From NCBI RefSeq assembly GCF_018491765.1, contig NZ_JABWCU010000011.1, positions 62,001 to 126,000 of the forward strand: DNA of 64,000 bases, read 5' to 3'. Positions 44,089 through 53,655 of the stretch are shown here, piece by piece. The position numbers and the translations under genes are program-made. Source of the DNA: Novosphingobium profundi. GTDB taxonomy: Bacteria > Pseudomonadota > Alphaproteobacteria > Sphingomonadales > Sphingomonadaceae. Position 1 is the first letter of the stretch, and the number at the start of each line of letters is the position of its first letter. The notes beneath the pieces were generated by a model. That model ran no database searches. It was not told where the DNA came from and saw nothing but the letters and a program-made list of their open reading frames with translations.

Positions 44089-44790
44089 TTATCCCGCGAT
44101 GTGAGAAACCTGCACTGCGTGGCGCCCCAGGACCCACAGTCCCGCCACGGCGATGGCAACCCCGTAAGGTACCGGAATCCGCGATTTCTGGCGGCGTACG
44201 ATATGGAGAAAGCCGAGGATGAAGACCGCGAGGACGGCCAGCGCGACGAGACCCATGATCCAGCCTTGAGGAAGTATTGCGCGAATCGATTGCAGGGTGG
44301 CGCCGTCAATCAGTGGGCGGCCCGTGGCAAGCGCGAAAAGAACCGCTCCGGCGAGGCCGACCCAACCGATTGCGGCGAACGTGGCCGCCGCGTCCCGCAG
44401 CGATTCGCCGGGCTCGCGTTTCATGTTGAGGGCCGCCATCGCCACCGAACCGGCTCCGCCGAGTATCGCCATGAGCACGACGAGCTGGAGAAAGCTCGCC
44501 GGGGTGAACCACAGCGCGAGCGCCGTTAAAAGTTTGACATCGCCGCCGCCCATCTGTCCCGCGACGAACAGGGCGCAGGCAATGGCGAAGGTGACGAGCG
44601 CGAGGCCGAGCTGAAAACCGATCGCTTCCCAGCCCAGGCCCATGCTCAGCCAGTAGACCGGTGCCGCCAGCGCAATGGCTGCGTTAAGCGTGTTATCTAT
44701 CTCTCTACGCTTGATGTCCGTGTACGCGGCAATGACCAGGGCAGTTGCCAAGCCCGTCAGCAATGCGTACGAAAAATAACCGGCAGGCAT
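44089..44790 (-). CDS. cpaA: Prepilin peptidase CpaA/TadV
   Basis: A 233-residue inner-membrane aspartic protease. The two catalytic Asp motifs are YTDIKRREI (Asp25) and GGGDVKLL (about Asp84). Six or more hydrophobic segments are visible. It cleaves and perhaps methylates Flp prepilins. The C-terminal 60 residues extend past the core family length. 79 nt separate it from cpaB. No flp pilin gene is next to it in this window. Confidence 0.9.
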   Translation of the reverse strand: MPAGYFSYALLTGLATALVIAAYTDIKRREIDNTLNAAIALAAPVYWLSMGLGWEAIGFQLGLALVTFAIACALFVAGQMGGGDVKLLTALALWFTPASFLQLVVLMAILGGAGSVAMAALNMKREPGESLRDAAATFAAIGWVGLAGAVLFALATGRPLIDGATLQSIRAILPQGWIMGLVALAVLAVFILGFLHIVRRQKSRIPVPYGVAIAVAGLWVLGRHAVQVSHIAG

Positions 44791-44873
44791 GGTCCGTCCC
44801 CCTTACGAACGCCCGGTCTAGCGGCCATCGCTTACCAAAAAGTATCCAGTTCTTCGAGGTTCCCATTAGCCAG

Positions 44874-45854
44874 ATGATTGACGTGCTCGAGACAGCACCG
44901 CGCATCCCGCCGCGCCGGGCAATCCCGGCCGACGCCCTCGAGGACCATTGGATCGCGCGCGACGGCCACCCGATCCGGCGCCTCCATATTCCGGCACGCG
45001 GGCATGTCTGGGGCCAGCGGGGCTCGATCCTGTTCATGCCGGGCCGTGCGGACTGTTACGAGAAATGGCTCGAGACCCTATCCGACTGGGCCGACGCGGG
45101 CTGGTCGGTGACTTCGGCCGATTGGCGCGGGCAGGGCATCAGCGGTCGCCTGGGCGACGATGCGACGACCGGCCACATCGACGATTTCGCGACCTGGATC
45201 GCGGACTACACCGCCTTGTGGAGCGACTGGGTACGGTCCACGCCGGGCCCTCACGTCGCGGTTGGCCATTCGATGGGCGGGCACCTCGTGCTGCGTGCGA
45301 TTGCCGAGGGGCATGTCGTGCCCGATGCGGCGATCCTCTCGGCGCCGATGCTGGGACTGCATCCGACCTCGATCCCGACCCCCGTGCTGCGCGCCACGGC
45401 GCGCGCCATCTGCGCGCTGGGCCTGCGCCGCCGGCGCGCCTGGAAGGTAAGCGAGCGGCCCGAGCTGGTGCGCCGGGCACGGCAGAACCTGCTCACGCAC
45501 GACGCGGACCGCTACGCCGACGAGCAGGACTGGTACGCGCAGCGCCCCGGCCTCAGGATGGGGCCGGCGAGCTGGGGCTGGGTCGCCGCCGCGCTCGATT
45601 CGATCCGCCGTCTCGAACATCGCCCGGTGCTTGAAAAGGTTGCGATTCCCGTGCTCCTGCTGGGAACGCCCGACGACGGGCTGGTGTCGTGGCCGGCGAT
45701 CCGCCAGGCCGCCGCGCGCCTGCCCAATGGCGAGCTGATCGGCTACGCGGAAAACTGCGCACATGAGATCCTGCGCGAATCCGATCCGATCCGTGCACAT
45801 GCCCTTGCCGAAATCGGGGCTTTCCTGAAGCGGGTCGTCCCGGCTAGGGGCTGA
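44874..45854 (+). CDS. Alpha/beta hydrolase (lysophospholipase-like)
   Basis: A 326-residue hydrolase of the Hydrolase_4 type. The nucleophile elbow is GHSMGG (about residues 132-137), with DWRGQGISG before it, an acid in LLLGTPDDGLVS and the His in ENCAHEI. No signal peptide, so cytoplasmic or peripheral. It probably acts on lysophospholipids or monoacylglycerol esters. The ATG at 44874 is chosen because upstream codons lie in the cpaA promoter region. The next gene starts 6 nt after its stop. Confidence 0.88.
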   Translation: MIDVLETAPRIPPRRAIPADALEDHWIARDGHPIRRLHIPARGHVWGQRGSILFMPGRADCYEKWLETLSDWADAGWSVTSADWRGQGISGRLGDDATTGHIDDFATWIADYTALWSDWVRSTPGPHVAVGHSMGGHLVLRAIAEGHVVPDAAILSAPMLGLHPTSIPTPVLRATARAICALGLRRRRAWKVSERPELVRRARQNLLTHDADRYADEQDWYAQRPGLRMGPASWGWVAAALDSIRRLEHRPVLEKVAIPVLLLGTPDDGLVSWPAIRQAAARLPNGELIGYAENCAHEILRESDPIRAHALAEIGAFLKRVVPARG

Positions 45855-45860
45855 TCCCCT

Positions 45861-46946
45861 ATGTCCGAGAATTTCGATATCGTCGTGGTGGGCGCCGGCA
45901 TGGCCGGGGGCTCGCTTGCGGCCGCGGTCGGCGATCGCGCGCGCGTACTCGTGCTCGAGGCGGAGGATGCCCCCGGCTACCACGCGACCGGCCGATCCGC
46001 CGCGTTCTGGGTGGAGAGTTATGGTGGGCCGGGCGTGCAGCCGCTGACCGCGGCCTCCGGTCCGCAGCTCCACGCGCTGGGCGTCCTGGCGGTGCGCCAC
46101 GGATTGACGCTGGGCAGGCGTGAGCAGGCCGGTGCGGTCACCGCCTTTGCCGAGACTTTCCGGGCGATGGACGTCGAGGTGGAATTGCTCGGACGCGAGG
46201 CGATCGCCGCACGCGTGCCGGGCTTGCGCGAGGCGTGGTCCTGCGGCGCGCTCGAGCCGACGACGTGCGACATCGACGTTGCGCGCCTGCACCAGCACTA
46301 CCTCTCGGCGGCGCGCCAGTCGGGCGCGCAGGTCGCGTGCCGGGCGGGCCTGCGCACGGCGCGGCGCGAGGGCGGGCTGTGGCATCTCGAACTTGCCGAC
46401 GGGCGGTGCGTCACCTGCACGACGCTGGTCAACGCGGCCGGGGCCTGGGCCGACACGGTCGCTACCCTTGCCGGAGCGCGCCCGCTCGGCATCACGCCGC
46501 TGCGGCGCACGATCGCGCAGCTCGTCATGGCCGACGCCGTGCCGGACACGCTTCCGCTCGTTCTCGATGTCGAGGGCACGTTCTACTTCAAGCCGGAAAA
46601 CGGGCGCATCTGGCTCAGCCCGCACGACGAAACGCCGAGCCAGCCTTGCGACGCCGCGCCCGAGGAGCTGGACATCGCGCTGGCGATCGATCGGTTCCAG
46701 AAGGTGGTCGACTGGCGTATCGAGCGGGTCGAGCACCGCTGGGCCGGCTTGCGCTCGTTCGCGCCCGATCGGCTTCCGGTCTACGGCTTCGATGCGGACG
46801 TGGAGGGGTTTTTCTGGTGCGCCGGACAGGGCGGATTCGGCATCCAGACGGCGCCTGCGGGCGCGGACCTTGCTGCGCGTCTTCTGCTGGGCGAGCCGGC
46901 CGGCGCGGTCGACCCGCAGCCCTACAGTCCGCTGCGCTTCAGCTGA
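45861..46946 (+). CDS. FAD-dependent amine/amino-acid oxidoreductase
   Basis: A 361-residue DAO-family flavoenzyme. FAD-binding VVVGAGMAGG is at about 8-17, TGRSAAFWVESYGG follows, and CAGQGGFGIQTAPA near the C-terminus closes the dinucleotide site. It resembles glycine/D-amino-acid oxidases and DadA-like dehydrogenases; the substrate is unknown. It is the second gene of a two-gene unit with the hydrolase (6-nt gap). It converges on the FUSC gene with only 6 nt between stops. Confidence 0.88.
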   Translation: MSENFDIVVVGAGMAGGSLAAAVGDRARVLVLEAEDAPGYHATGRSAAFWVESYGGPGVQPLTAASGPQLHALGVLAVRHGLTLGRREQAGAVTAFAETFRAMDVEVELLGREAIAARVPGLREAWSCGALEPTTCDIDVARLHQHYLSAARQSGAQVACRAGLRTARREGGLWHLELADGRCVTCTTLVNAAGAWADTVATLAGARPLGITPLRRTIAQLVMADAVPDTLPLVLDVEGTFYFKPENGRIWLSPHDETPSQPCDAAPEELDIALAIDRFQKVVDWRIERVEHRWAGLRSFAPDRLPVYGFDADVEGFFWCAGQGGFGIQTAPAGADLAARLLLGEPAGAVDPQPYSPLRFS

Positions 46947-46952
46947 TCCGCC

Positions 46953-48074
46953 TCAGGCGGCGACGCGCGTCGCTTCGGCAGCTTGGCTCGCGGTGCTCTC
47001 ACGGGCATGCAATTGCTTGGCGATGAAGTGCCAGGCGAGCAGCACGGGCTCGAGCAGGACCATGCCCACGCCGATGCCGAGCAGGCGCTCGAGCGCAATT
47101 CCGGGTTCGATCTGGCTGTAGCTGTCGGGCACGAGCGCGGTGATGACCGCGATCGAGAACTGGAGGCCGACGTATTGCGTGGCCGAACCGCCGGTCTCGA
47201 GGTGGCGCCCGAGGAACAGCCCGAAGGCGGTGCCCGCAATGACGATCGCGGGATTGCCGTGTGCCAGCAGCAGGACCGCCACCGCGAGGAGGCCACCGGC
47301 GACACAGCCGATCGCGCGGTGAAGCAGGCGTCGGCTGACGGGGACGAGGCCGCTGCGGCCAAGTCCTGCGACCGGCACGATCATCACCGCCATGATGGTG
47401 ATTGCGGCCTGGGTCAGTTCGGGGATCTTGACGAAGTGGTAAATGAGCGGCAGCGCGGCGAGCGCGAGACCGGCCTGCGCCGCGTGGCGTGCGGCCGTGG
47501 GGTTCCAGCGCATGCGATCGGGGCGCGGCTTGCGGTTGGCAAGCCAGTCCTTGCCCGAGATGAGAGCCGCGCCCAGGCTCACGATGACGCAGGCGAGCGT
47601 GCCCGCGCCGACTTCGACCACGCGGGTGCGCGCCAGCTCGAGAATGGCGAGCGAGGGGTTGGCCATCTTGTCGAGCAGGACGATCTCGAAGGTCAGTCCG
47701 AACAGGAACCAGGCATAGGCGCGCCGCCCGGTCAGCATGCCATAGAGGCCGAGCGCACCGACAAGCCCGGCGCTCGCGACCGCCAGCGCAAGCGAGTGGA
47801 CGGCAAGCGGCGCCACCACAAGGGCAAGCGCGCCGCCCACCAGCGTGCCGGCCATGCGCATCACGCCGCGCAGCAGCGTCTCGAGCGTGTCGCTCTTGAG
47901 CAGGATCAGCGCTGAGACCGCAGCCCAGTTGACCATGCGCGCATCGGCGAGCTGGGCGAAGACGATTGCAAGCATGACCGAGAGCACGCAGGCCACTTCG
48001 TCGGCCATGCGCGGCCCCGGACGGGCAAGTTCGCGCAATTCGCTTTGCACGTGATTGGAGATCAGCTTCACCAT
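46953..48074 (-). CDS. FUSC family membrane protein
   Basis: A 373-residue inner-membrane protein with two blocks of about five helices (about 25-165 and 200-345) and a short cytoplasmic link (KDWLANRKPRPDRMRW). It resembles the aromatic acid exporter/fusaric acid resistance group, although it is shorter than full-length AaeB. The substrate is unknown. It starts just inside a 306-base gap holding its promoter. Confidence 0.75.
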   Translation of the reverse strand: MVKLISNHVQSELRELARPGPRMADEVACVLSVMLAIVFAQLADARMVNWAAVSALILLKSDTLETLLRGVMRMAGTLVGGALALVVAPLAVHSLALAVASAGLVGALGLYGMLTGRRAYAWFLFGLTFEIVLLDKMANPSLAILELARTRVVEVGAGTLACVIVSLGAALISGKDWLANRKPRPDRMRWNPTAARHAAQAGLALAALPLIYHFVKIPELTQAAITIMAVMIVPVAGLGRSGLVPVSRRLLHRAIGCVAGGLLAVAVLLLAHGNPAIVIAGTAFGLFLGRHLETGGSATQYVGLQFSIAVITALVPDSYSQIEPGIALERLLGIGVGMVLLEPVLLAWHFIAKQLHARESTASQAAEATRVAA

Positions 48075-48380
48075 GACCCCAATTATGGTGCGAAAAACGG
48101 GATGCCAGAAGCCGGGTCTGGGTGCGTATTGTGCAACTCAGTCCTGCATTTTCGCAAATGCAGCATAATCCTTCGCGTCTGCCGCATTGCGGGGCATGCG
48201 GAGGGGCGCCCTTTTCTATGGAAGTCCATGGAAATCGGCTGGAGTGATGTCGAAGAGCGCGAGCCGCACGTTTCAGCGGGCGCAATCGCTCGGGGTCGCT
48301 TGCCCATAGGCAGGGCGACTCAGGTCGAAGTTGCGTTTTTATCAATCAAGAATCAGCGCGCGCAACTGCACGCCGCCCGC
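48075..48380. other. Intergenic region upstream of the FUSC gene
   Basis: 306 bases between the FUSC start and the rnhA stop. It is AT-richer than the genes near 48100-48180, as expected of a promoter, but I see no clear operator, terminator or ORF with good composition. Confidence 0.4.
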
Positions 48381-48815
48381 TCAGGCGATCGCCTTGGCCG
48401 CGTCGCTGGCAAGCTGGTCCACGCGTTCGTTTTCCGCGTGCCCGTTGTGGCCGCGCACCCACTGCCAGGTCACCTTGTGGGGCTTGGCGGCGGCGAGCAT
48501 CTCGCGCCACAGGTCGGCGTTTGCGACGGGCTGGCGCGAGGCATTGACCCACCCCTTCTTCTGCCAACCGAAGACCCACTTGGTGATCCCGTCGATGACA
48601 TACTTGCTGTCGGTGTAGAGCGTGATCTCGCAAGGTTGGTTGAGCGCCTCGAGCGCCTTGATGACCGCGGTCATCTCCATGCGGTTGTTGGTGGTCTGGG
48701 CTTCGGAGCCCGCCATTTCCTTCTCGTGTTCCCCCATGCGCAGCAGCACGCCCCAACCGCCCGGGCCGGGGTTGCCCTTGCAGGCGCCGTCGGTGAAGAT
48801 CTCGATCTGCTTCAC
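48381..48815 (-). CDS. rnhA: Ribonuclease HI
   Basis: A 144-residue RNase H that removes RNA from RNA-DNA hybrids. Catalytic acids: Asp in [14 protein letters not shown] (about 9), Glu in NNRMEM (about 47), Asp in YTDSKYV (about 69), and a late Asp in [10 protein letters not shown]. Its ATG overlaps the thrB stop by 4 nt (ATGA), so it is the third gene of ispH-thrB-rnhA. Confidence 0.96.
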   Translation of the reverse strand: MKQIEIFTDGACKGNPGPGGWGVLLRMGEHEKEMAGSEAQTTNNRMEMTAVIKALEALNQPCEITLYTDSKYVIDGITKWVFGWQKKGWVNASRQPVANADLWREMLAAAKPHKVTWQWVRGHNGHAENERVDQLASDAAKAIA

Positions 48816-49798
48816 GCGGTCACCCCGAACAGGCTGGCGTTGGCGGGGGCGGCGTAGAACTCGAGACGTCGGGCGAAGGCGAGCGGGTCCTTGGGCGTGA
48901 CCAGCGCGTCCTCGGGAGTGTTCATCCAGTCGTAGGCGCGGGTGGACAGGAAGCGGATCGCGGCTGCGCGTGCAAGCCGCGGCAGAGCGGCGCGTTCCGC
49001 GCCCGACAGGGGGCGCACGCTCTCGTAGCCTTCAAGCAATGCCTGCGAGATCGCCGGATCGAAGCGCGTGCCATCGTCGCTGAAGCACCAGGCGGCGTGA
49101 GTCACCGCCACGTCGTAGGCGAGCAGGTCGGTGCAGGCGAAGTAGAAGTCGATCAGGCCGGTCACCTCGCTGCCCAGCATCAGCACGTTGTCGGGGAAGA
49201 GATCGGCGTGGACGACACCGCGGGGCAAGCCGACGGGCCAGTCGCTGCGCAGCGCGCCAAGCTCGCGTGCGACGATCGCGGGCAATTCGGGGTGGATGCG
49301 GGCCAGCCCTTCCTCGCCGCAGGCCGAAAGCAGGCGCTGCCAGGTTTCCAGCCCCATCGAATTGGCGCGCTCTGCCGGGAAGTTGGCAGCGGCGAGGTGC
49401 ACGCGCGCAAGCGCCGTGCCGACCGAGCGGGCCTGTTCGGGCGTGGGTTCGCTGACCGAGACGCCGGGCAGAAACTCGATGAGTGCCAGCGCCTTGCCCT
49501 GGTGCGTGCGGTAACTTGCGCCAGCCCGGTCGTGGATCGTGCGCGGTACCGGGCAACCGGCCAGCGAGAGATGGTCGAGCAGATCGAGGAAGAAGGGCAG
49601 GTCCTCCACCTCGGTACGTTCCTCGTACATCGTCAGGATGAAGCGACGCGGCTCCTCGCCTGCGCGTTGCGCTTCGACCAGCCAATTGCTGTTCGAGACG
49701 CCCTCGGCGATGCCTTTCGCCGAAATCAGGGTGCCCACGTCAAAGGCGTCGACGATCGCGGCCATGTCTTCCGCGCCGATCCGGGTGTAAACCGCCAT
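48812..49798 (-). CDS. thrB: Homoserine kinase (ThrB2, APH-fold)
   Basis: A 328-residue kinase of the aminoglycoside-phosphotransferase fold used by many proteobacteria in threonine synthesis, unlike the GHMP-type ThrB of E. coli. It shows GISNSNW-like (GVSNSNWLV), the catalytic [12 protein letters not shown] and the metal-binding [11 protein letters not shown] 49798. It lies 11 nt after ispH and overlaps rnhA, forming one operon. Confidence 0.94.
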   Translation of the reverse strand: MAVYTRIGAEDMAAIVDAFDVGTLISAKGIAEGVSNSNWLVEAQRAGEEPRRFILTMYEERTEVEDLPFFLDLLDHLSLAGCPVPRTIHDRAGASYRTHQGKALALIEFLPGVSVSEPTPEQARSVGTALARVHLAAANFPAERANSMGLETWQRLLSACGEEGLARIHPELPAIVARELGALRSDWPVGLPRGVVHADLFPDNVLMLGSEVTGLIDFYFACTDLLAYDVAVTHAAWCFSDDGTRFDPAISQALLEGYESVRPLSGAERAALPRLARAAAIRFLSTRAYDWMNTPEDALVTPKDPLAFARRLEFYAAPANASLFGVTA

Positions 49799-49809
49799 CT
49801 TTAGTGCCC

Positions 49810-50772
49810 TTACGCGATCAGTTGCTTGGGCAGCTTGAAGCTGATCGTCTCGGTGGCGGTCACGATCTGCTCCGAAGTGACTTCGCGCAGGTCCTTCAGG
49901 CGATCGACGACCTCGTTGACGAGCGATTCCGGTGCCGAGGCGCCCGCCGTCAGTCCCACCGTGTCGACACCCTCAAGCCAGGCGGGATCGATGTCGCTGG
50001 CGCGCTGGATGAGCTGCGAACAGACGCCGGCGCGCTGCGCCACTTCGGCGAGGCGCAGCGAGTTCGAGCTGTTGGGAGCGCCGATCACGAACATCAGCTG
50101 GCATTCGGGTGCGACCTTCTTGACCGCCGCCTGACGGTTGGAGGTCGCGTAGCAGATGTCCTCGGCCTTGGGAGCCGAGACGTGCGGGTAACGCGCCTGG
50201 ATCGCGGCAATGATCGCGGCGGTGTCGTCGACCGAAAGCGTGGTCTGCGACATGTAGGCAAGGTCGGCGTCGGCGGGCAGGTCGAGCGCGGCGACGTCCT
50301 CGACCGTCTCGACGAGGCTCATCGCGCCTTCGGGCACCTGGCCGAAAGTGCCGATGACTTCGGGATGGCCAGCGTGGCCGATGAACAGGATATGGCGCCC
50401 TTCGCCGATCTGGCGTTCGGCCTGGCGGTGCACCTTGGAGACCAGCGGGCAGGTCGCGTCGAGCCATTCGAGGCCGCGTGCGGTGGCCGCGGCAGGAACC
50501 GACTTGGGCACGCCGTGGGCCGAGAAGATCACCGGTACACCGTCGGGCACCTCGTCGAGCTCCTCGACGAAGATCGCCCCCTTGGCCTTCAACCCATCGA
50601 CCACGAAGCGGTTGTGAACGATCTCGTGGCGCACGTAGACGGGCGGGCCGTACTTCTCGATCGCGCGCTCCACGATCTCGATGGCGCGGTCGACGCCGGC
50701 GCAAAACCCACGCGGGGCGGCGATGATGAGACGGAGCGGCGGTTTCGCCGGGGATGGAAAGGGCGCGTTCAT
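49810..50772 (-). CDS. ispH: 4-hydroxy-3-methylbut-2-enyl diphosphate reductase
   Basis: A 320-residue [4Fe-4S] enzyme, last step of the MEP isoprenoid pathway, making IPP and DMAPP. The three cluster cysteines are in GFCAGVDRA (about 24), DATCPLV (about 108) and [11 protein letters not shown] (about 206). Also seen are the active-site [15 protein letters not shown] stretch and TAGASAPE near the C-terminus. First gene of the ispH-thrB-rnhA unit. Confidence 0.97.
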   Translation of the reverse strand: MNAPFPSPAKPPLRLIIAAPRGFCAGVDRAIEIVERAIEKYGPPVYVRHEIVHNRFVVDGLKAKGAIFVEELDEVPDGVPVIFSAHGVPKSVPAAATARGLEWLDATCPLVSKVHRQAERQIGEGRHILFIGHAGHPEVIGTFGQVPEGAMSLVETVEDVAALDLPADADLAYMSQTTLSVDDTAAIIAAIQARYPHVSAPKAEDICYATSNRQAAVKKVAPECQLMFVIGAPNSSNSLRLAEVAQRAGVCSQLIQRASDIDPAWLEGVDTVGLTAGASAPESLVNEVVDRLKDLREVTSEQIVTATETISFKLPKQLIA

Positions 50773-50837
50773 AATGCGCCCTCTAGCGCTTTGCCGCTTG
50801 CATCGCTAGGGCAAGCGCACGCCACTCAAGGGATGTC

Positions 50838-51509
50838 ATGATGAATGCACGCCGCCTGACCGCAACTTTCCTGTTTTCCGCCGCCGCCGTGTCGGCTCTT
50901 GGCGGGTGCAAGTCGGAAGGGGAAATCGTGGTCAATTCCGGTGTCGGGATCACCGCGGTGCGCAGCACCTGCCCGGCGGTCGGTATTCCCGATTACACCG
51001 GCGACATCACGCTGTTCGGGCCTGGCGGTGCCAAGACGGCCGACAACATCGACGTCGTCGCTTCGATGACCAACGTGCGTGCCCAGTGCGATGACCGGGC
51101 CCAGGGGACCGACAAGGTGACCAGTGCGGTGAACTTCGTCGTCGAAGCCCAGCGTTCCAACACGCAGGGCGCGCGCACGGTGACGCTGCCCTACTTTGTG
51201 AGCGTCCTGCAGGGCGGCAACTCGGTCGTGAGCAAGCGAATCGGACAGGTCACGCTGCAGTTCGCCGATGGCCAGGATCGCGCCCAGGCAACCGCCTCGG
51301 GCACGGCTTACGTCGATCGCGCCGCGGCGACGCTGCCGGCCGAAGTGCGCGAGCGGATCACCCGCAAGCGCCGCGCGGGCGACCAGGACGCCGCGCTCGA
51401 TCCGCTGGCCGATCCTACGGTCAAGGCCGCGGTCGCGCGCGCGACGTTCGAAGTGCTGGTCGGTTTCCAGCTCAACGACGACCAGGTCGCCTACAACGCG
51501 ACACGTTAA
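50838..51509 (+). CDS. Hypothetical lipoprotein
   Basis: A 223-residue exported protein with a lipobox (SALGGC, Cys about residue 24) and a soluble, beta-rich body of Ig-like appearance (VTSAVNFVVEAQRSN, TVTLPYFVSVLQGGN). No family recognised; relatives seem likely in sphingomonads given the standard codon use, which is an inference. ATG 50838 or 50841. It is divergent from ispH and ends in a strong terminator. Confidence 0.75.
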   Translation: MMNARRLTATFLFSAAAVSALGGCKSEGEIVVNSGVGITAVRSTCPAVGIPDYTGDITLFGPGGAKTADNIDVVASMTNVRAQCDDRAQGTDKVTSAVNFVVEAQRSNTQGARTVTLPYFVSVLQGGNSVVSKRIGQVTLQFADGQDRAQATASGTAYVDRAAATLPAEVRERITRKRRAGDQDAALDPLADPTVKAAVARATFEVLVGFQLNDDQVAYNATR

Positions 51510-51534
51510 GGAGCGGCTGCAAGGCGTAGGCCTG

Positions 51535-51568
51535 AAAAGGGCGTCGGCTTGGGGCCGGCGCCCTTTTT
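51535..51568. terminator. Bidirectional terminator
   Basis: A 14-bp stem with one wobble (51535-51548 with 51554-51567) with A4 before and T5 after separates the lipoprotein gene (plus) and plsC (minus). Confidence 0.85.
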
Positions 51569-51577
51569 CGTTGCACC

Positions 51578-52372
51578 TCACACGTTCGCGCAGCGATCCA
51601 TCGCGCGCAGAATGGTCTCGCGGGCCGCGCGGGCGATCACCTTGCGATCGCCCAGGCTTTCGGGCGGCAAGGCGTCGAGGAAATGCACGGTGAGCTGGAT
51701 TCGGCGCCAGCGGCCGAGGATGCGCAATGCATTGGAAAGTCCAGATTCTTCTCCCAGCCAGGCGATCTCGGCGGAATGGCGTCCGTAGTCGAGCCAGACG
51801 GGGCGAATCGGGACGGCGTCGAGGTTTCCGTCGAGCGCGGACAGGAGCGAGGACTTGAACGGCATCACCGTCTGGCCGTCGCCGGTCGTTCCTTCAGGGA
51901 ACAGCGTGAGCGCGCCGGCCTCGGTGATCGCCGCGCGCACTTTTGCAACCTGGCGAGCCACCGAAGTGCGGTCGTGGCGGGCGATGAACACGGTGTCGTT
52001 CAATTCGCACAGCCAGCGCATCGGGCCGAGCGCGGCGAGCCCGTCGTGGGCAACGAAGGCGCAGTGGCTGGCCCCGGCAAGAGCAGGAATATCCAGCCAA
52101 CTCACGTGGTTGGAGAGAAGGATGCAGGTCTCGCCACGCGTGGGCGGGCGGCCCTGCTTGCGCAGGCGCACGCCCACGATCACGGTGACCAGGCGCAGGA
52201 AGGTGCAGGGAACCGGGTTGTGGCGGGTAAACGGCGCCAATGCGTAATGGGCCACCAGGCTGGCCACGAGCGTGACCAGCAGGAGGATGATTCGCACGAT
52301 CACAAGCAGCCAGCCCGTCACGCCGGGGCCCGGCGGAGGGCTTGCTACGACGGCCGCCGGGGGAAGAGCCAC
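51578..52372 (-). CDS. plsC: 1-acyl-glycerol-3-phosphate acyltransferase-like
   Basis: A 264-residue membrane-bound acyltransferase of phospholipid synthesis. A membrane helix (about 18-45) precedes NHVSWLD (catalytic His-x4-Asp, about 87-93) and FPEGTTG (about 157-163). It may acylate lysophosphatidic acid or another lysolipid. It is 63 nt downstream of fur on the same strand. Confidence 0.9.
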   Translation of the reverse strand: MALPPAAVVASPPPGPGVTGWLLVIVRIILLLVTLVASLVAHYALAPFTRHNPVPCTFLRLVTVIVGVRLRKQGRPPTRGETCILLSNHVSWLDIPALAGASHCAFVAHDGLAALGPMRWLCELNDTVFIARHDRTSVARQVAKVRAAITEAGALTLFPEGTTGDGQTVMPFKSSLLSALDGNLDAVPIRPVWLDYGRHSAEIAWLGEESGLSNALRILGRWRRIQLTVHFLDALPPESLGDRKVIARAARETILRAMDRCANV

Positions 52373-52435
52373 GTTCGATGCCTTCAGGACGCAAGACCGC
52401 GCGGGGGCGCAGTCGAGAGGCAGGAGGCGGTCGAC

Positions 52436-52861
52436 TTAGTTGCCTTCACGGTCCAGCTTGACCCCGAACAGCTCCATCCGGTGGTCGACAAGACGGAATC
52501 CCAGCTTCTCGGCGATCTGCTTCTGAAGCGATTCGAGCTCGGGGTCGACGAATTCGATGACCGCACCGGTCTCGACGTCGATCATGTGGTCGTGGTGGGC
52601 CTCGGGGGCGGCCTCGTAGCGAGCGCGCCCGTCACCGAAGTCGTGGCGGTCGAGAATGCCGGCTTCCTCGAACAGACGTACCGTGCGGTAGACGGTGGCG
52701 ATCGAGATGCCTGGGTCGATCGCGGTAGCGCGTTCGTGGAGTTTTTCCACGTCGGGGTGGTCGGTGCTCTCGGAAAGAACCTTGGCGATCACACGGCGCT
52801 GTTCGGTGATCCGCAGGCCACGTTCGGCGCAGAGGGCTTCAATGTCGATGGGCTGGCTCAC
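52436..52861 (-). CDS. fur: Fur family regulator
   Basis: A 141-residue metal-dependent regulator. The winged helix reads LCAERGLRITEQRRVIAKVL and GISIATVYRTVRLFEEAGIL; the metal site has HHDHMIDVETG. The C-terminal CxxC zinc pairs of gamma-proteobacterial Fur are absent, as in alphaproteobacterial Fur and Irr. The family could be Fur (iron/manganese) or Irr; the HHDH context favours Fur. GTG 52861 gives the usual start; ATG 52900 is possible but passes through a hairpin. Confidence 0.88.
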   Translation of the reverse strand: MSQPIDIEALCAERGLRITEQRRVIAKVLSESTDHPDVEKLHERATAIDPGISIATVYRTVRLFEEAGILDRHDFGDGRARYEAAPEAHHDHMIDVETGAVIEFVDPELESLQKQIAEKLGFRLVDHRMELFGVKLDREGN

Positions 52862-52889
52862 ACGTCTGACCTGTCTTGTGCAATTGGAA

Positions 52890-52913
52890 ACACCGGCCAA
52901 CGAGGGCCGGTGT
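52890..52913. other. Hairpin upstream of fur
   Basis: A perfect 9-bp stem ACACCGGCC/GGCCGGTGT (52890-52898, 52905-52913) lies 29 nt before the fur start codon. No T run. It could be a leader structure or the end of a mucR transcript. Confidence 0.4.
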
Positions 52914-53044
52914 CATCCCGATACCAAAAGAATCGGGAAAGGGGAAAGGGGCACGGCGAACGTTTGCACGGTTGATGTCCGGTAAGGTCGGGCCGGACGG
53001 GGCGTGCGGGTTCGGGCCGTGCCCTTTTGCTCAATGGGCGCCGA

Positions 53045-53491
53045 TCAGGCAGCCACGGCCTTGGGCTTGCGGCCACGGCGTGCGTTGGGCTTGCGGCCCA
53101 GGCCGATCTTCTTGGCCAGTTCGCGGCGCTTTTCGGCGTAGTTGGGAGCGACCATCGGGTAGTCGGCGGGCAGGTTCCAGCGCGCGCGATATTCTTCCGG
53201 GGTCATGTTGTAGTGGGTCATGAGGTGGCGCTTGAGCATCTTGAGCTTCTTGCCGTCCTCGAGGCAGACGATGTAGTCGGGCTTGATCGACGCGCGGACC
53301 GACACGGCGGGCTCCGGCTTTTCTTCCTCGACAACCTTCGAGCCACCAAGACCCGAGAGTGCACCGTACACATTGCTGATCAGCGAAGGCAGATCGTCAA
53401 CCGAGACGCTGTTGTTGCTGACGTGTGCGGCGACAATGTCAGAGGTGAGGGTGATGAGCGTCTCGCTCATGTCGGGCTGAATATTTTCCAT
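53045..53491 (-). CDS. MucR/Ros family zinc-finger regulator
   Basis: A 148-residue DNA-binding protein with an N-terminal helical oligomerisation part and the Ros-type finger at about 75-130 (IVCLEDGKKLKMLKRHL, then THYNMTPEEYRARWNLP, and PMVAPNYA). The second ligand position is Asp (CLED) instead of Cys, a known Ros/MucR variation. The C-terminus is Arg/Lys/Ala-rich. Such proteins act as H-NS-like silencers of AT-rich DNA and control surface polysaccharide and motility genes. ATG 53491 follows GAGG. Confidence 0.92.
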   Translation of the reverse strand: MENIQPDMSETLITLTSDIVAAHVSNNSVSVDDLPSLISNVYGALSGLGGSKVVEEEKPEPAVSVRASIKPDYIVCLEDGKKLKMLKRHLMTHYNMTPEEYRARWNLPADYPMVAPNYAEKRRELAKKIGLGRKPNARRGRKPKAVAA

Positions 53492-53655
53492 TATGTTTTC
53501 CTCTATTGCGACCTTGAGGCATTTGGGGGGTGGCGTCCACAATGTGGTATGCCGATACTTCCAATGGCTGAATTCATCGCCCATTTCAAGTACCAACCTA
53601 AGTTGTTTTGAAATTGTGCGCCGTTTCGCTCTTTGAGTGTTTGAATTTACGAAAT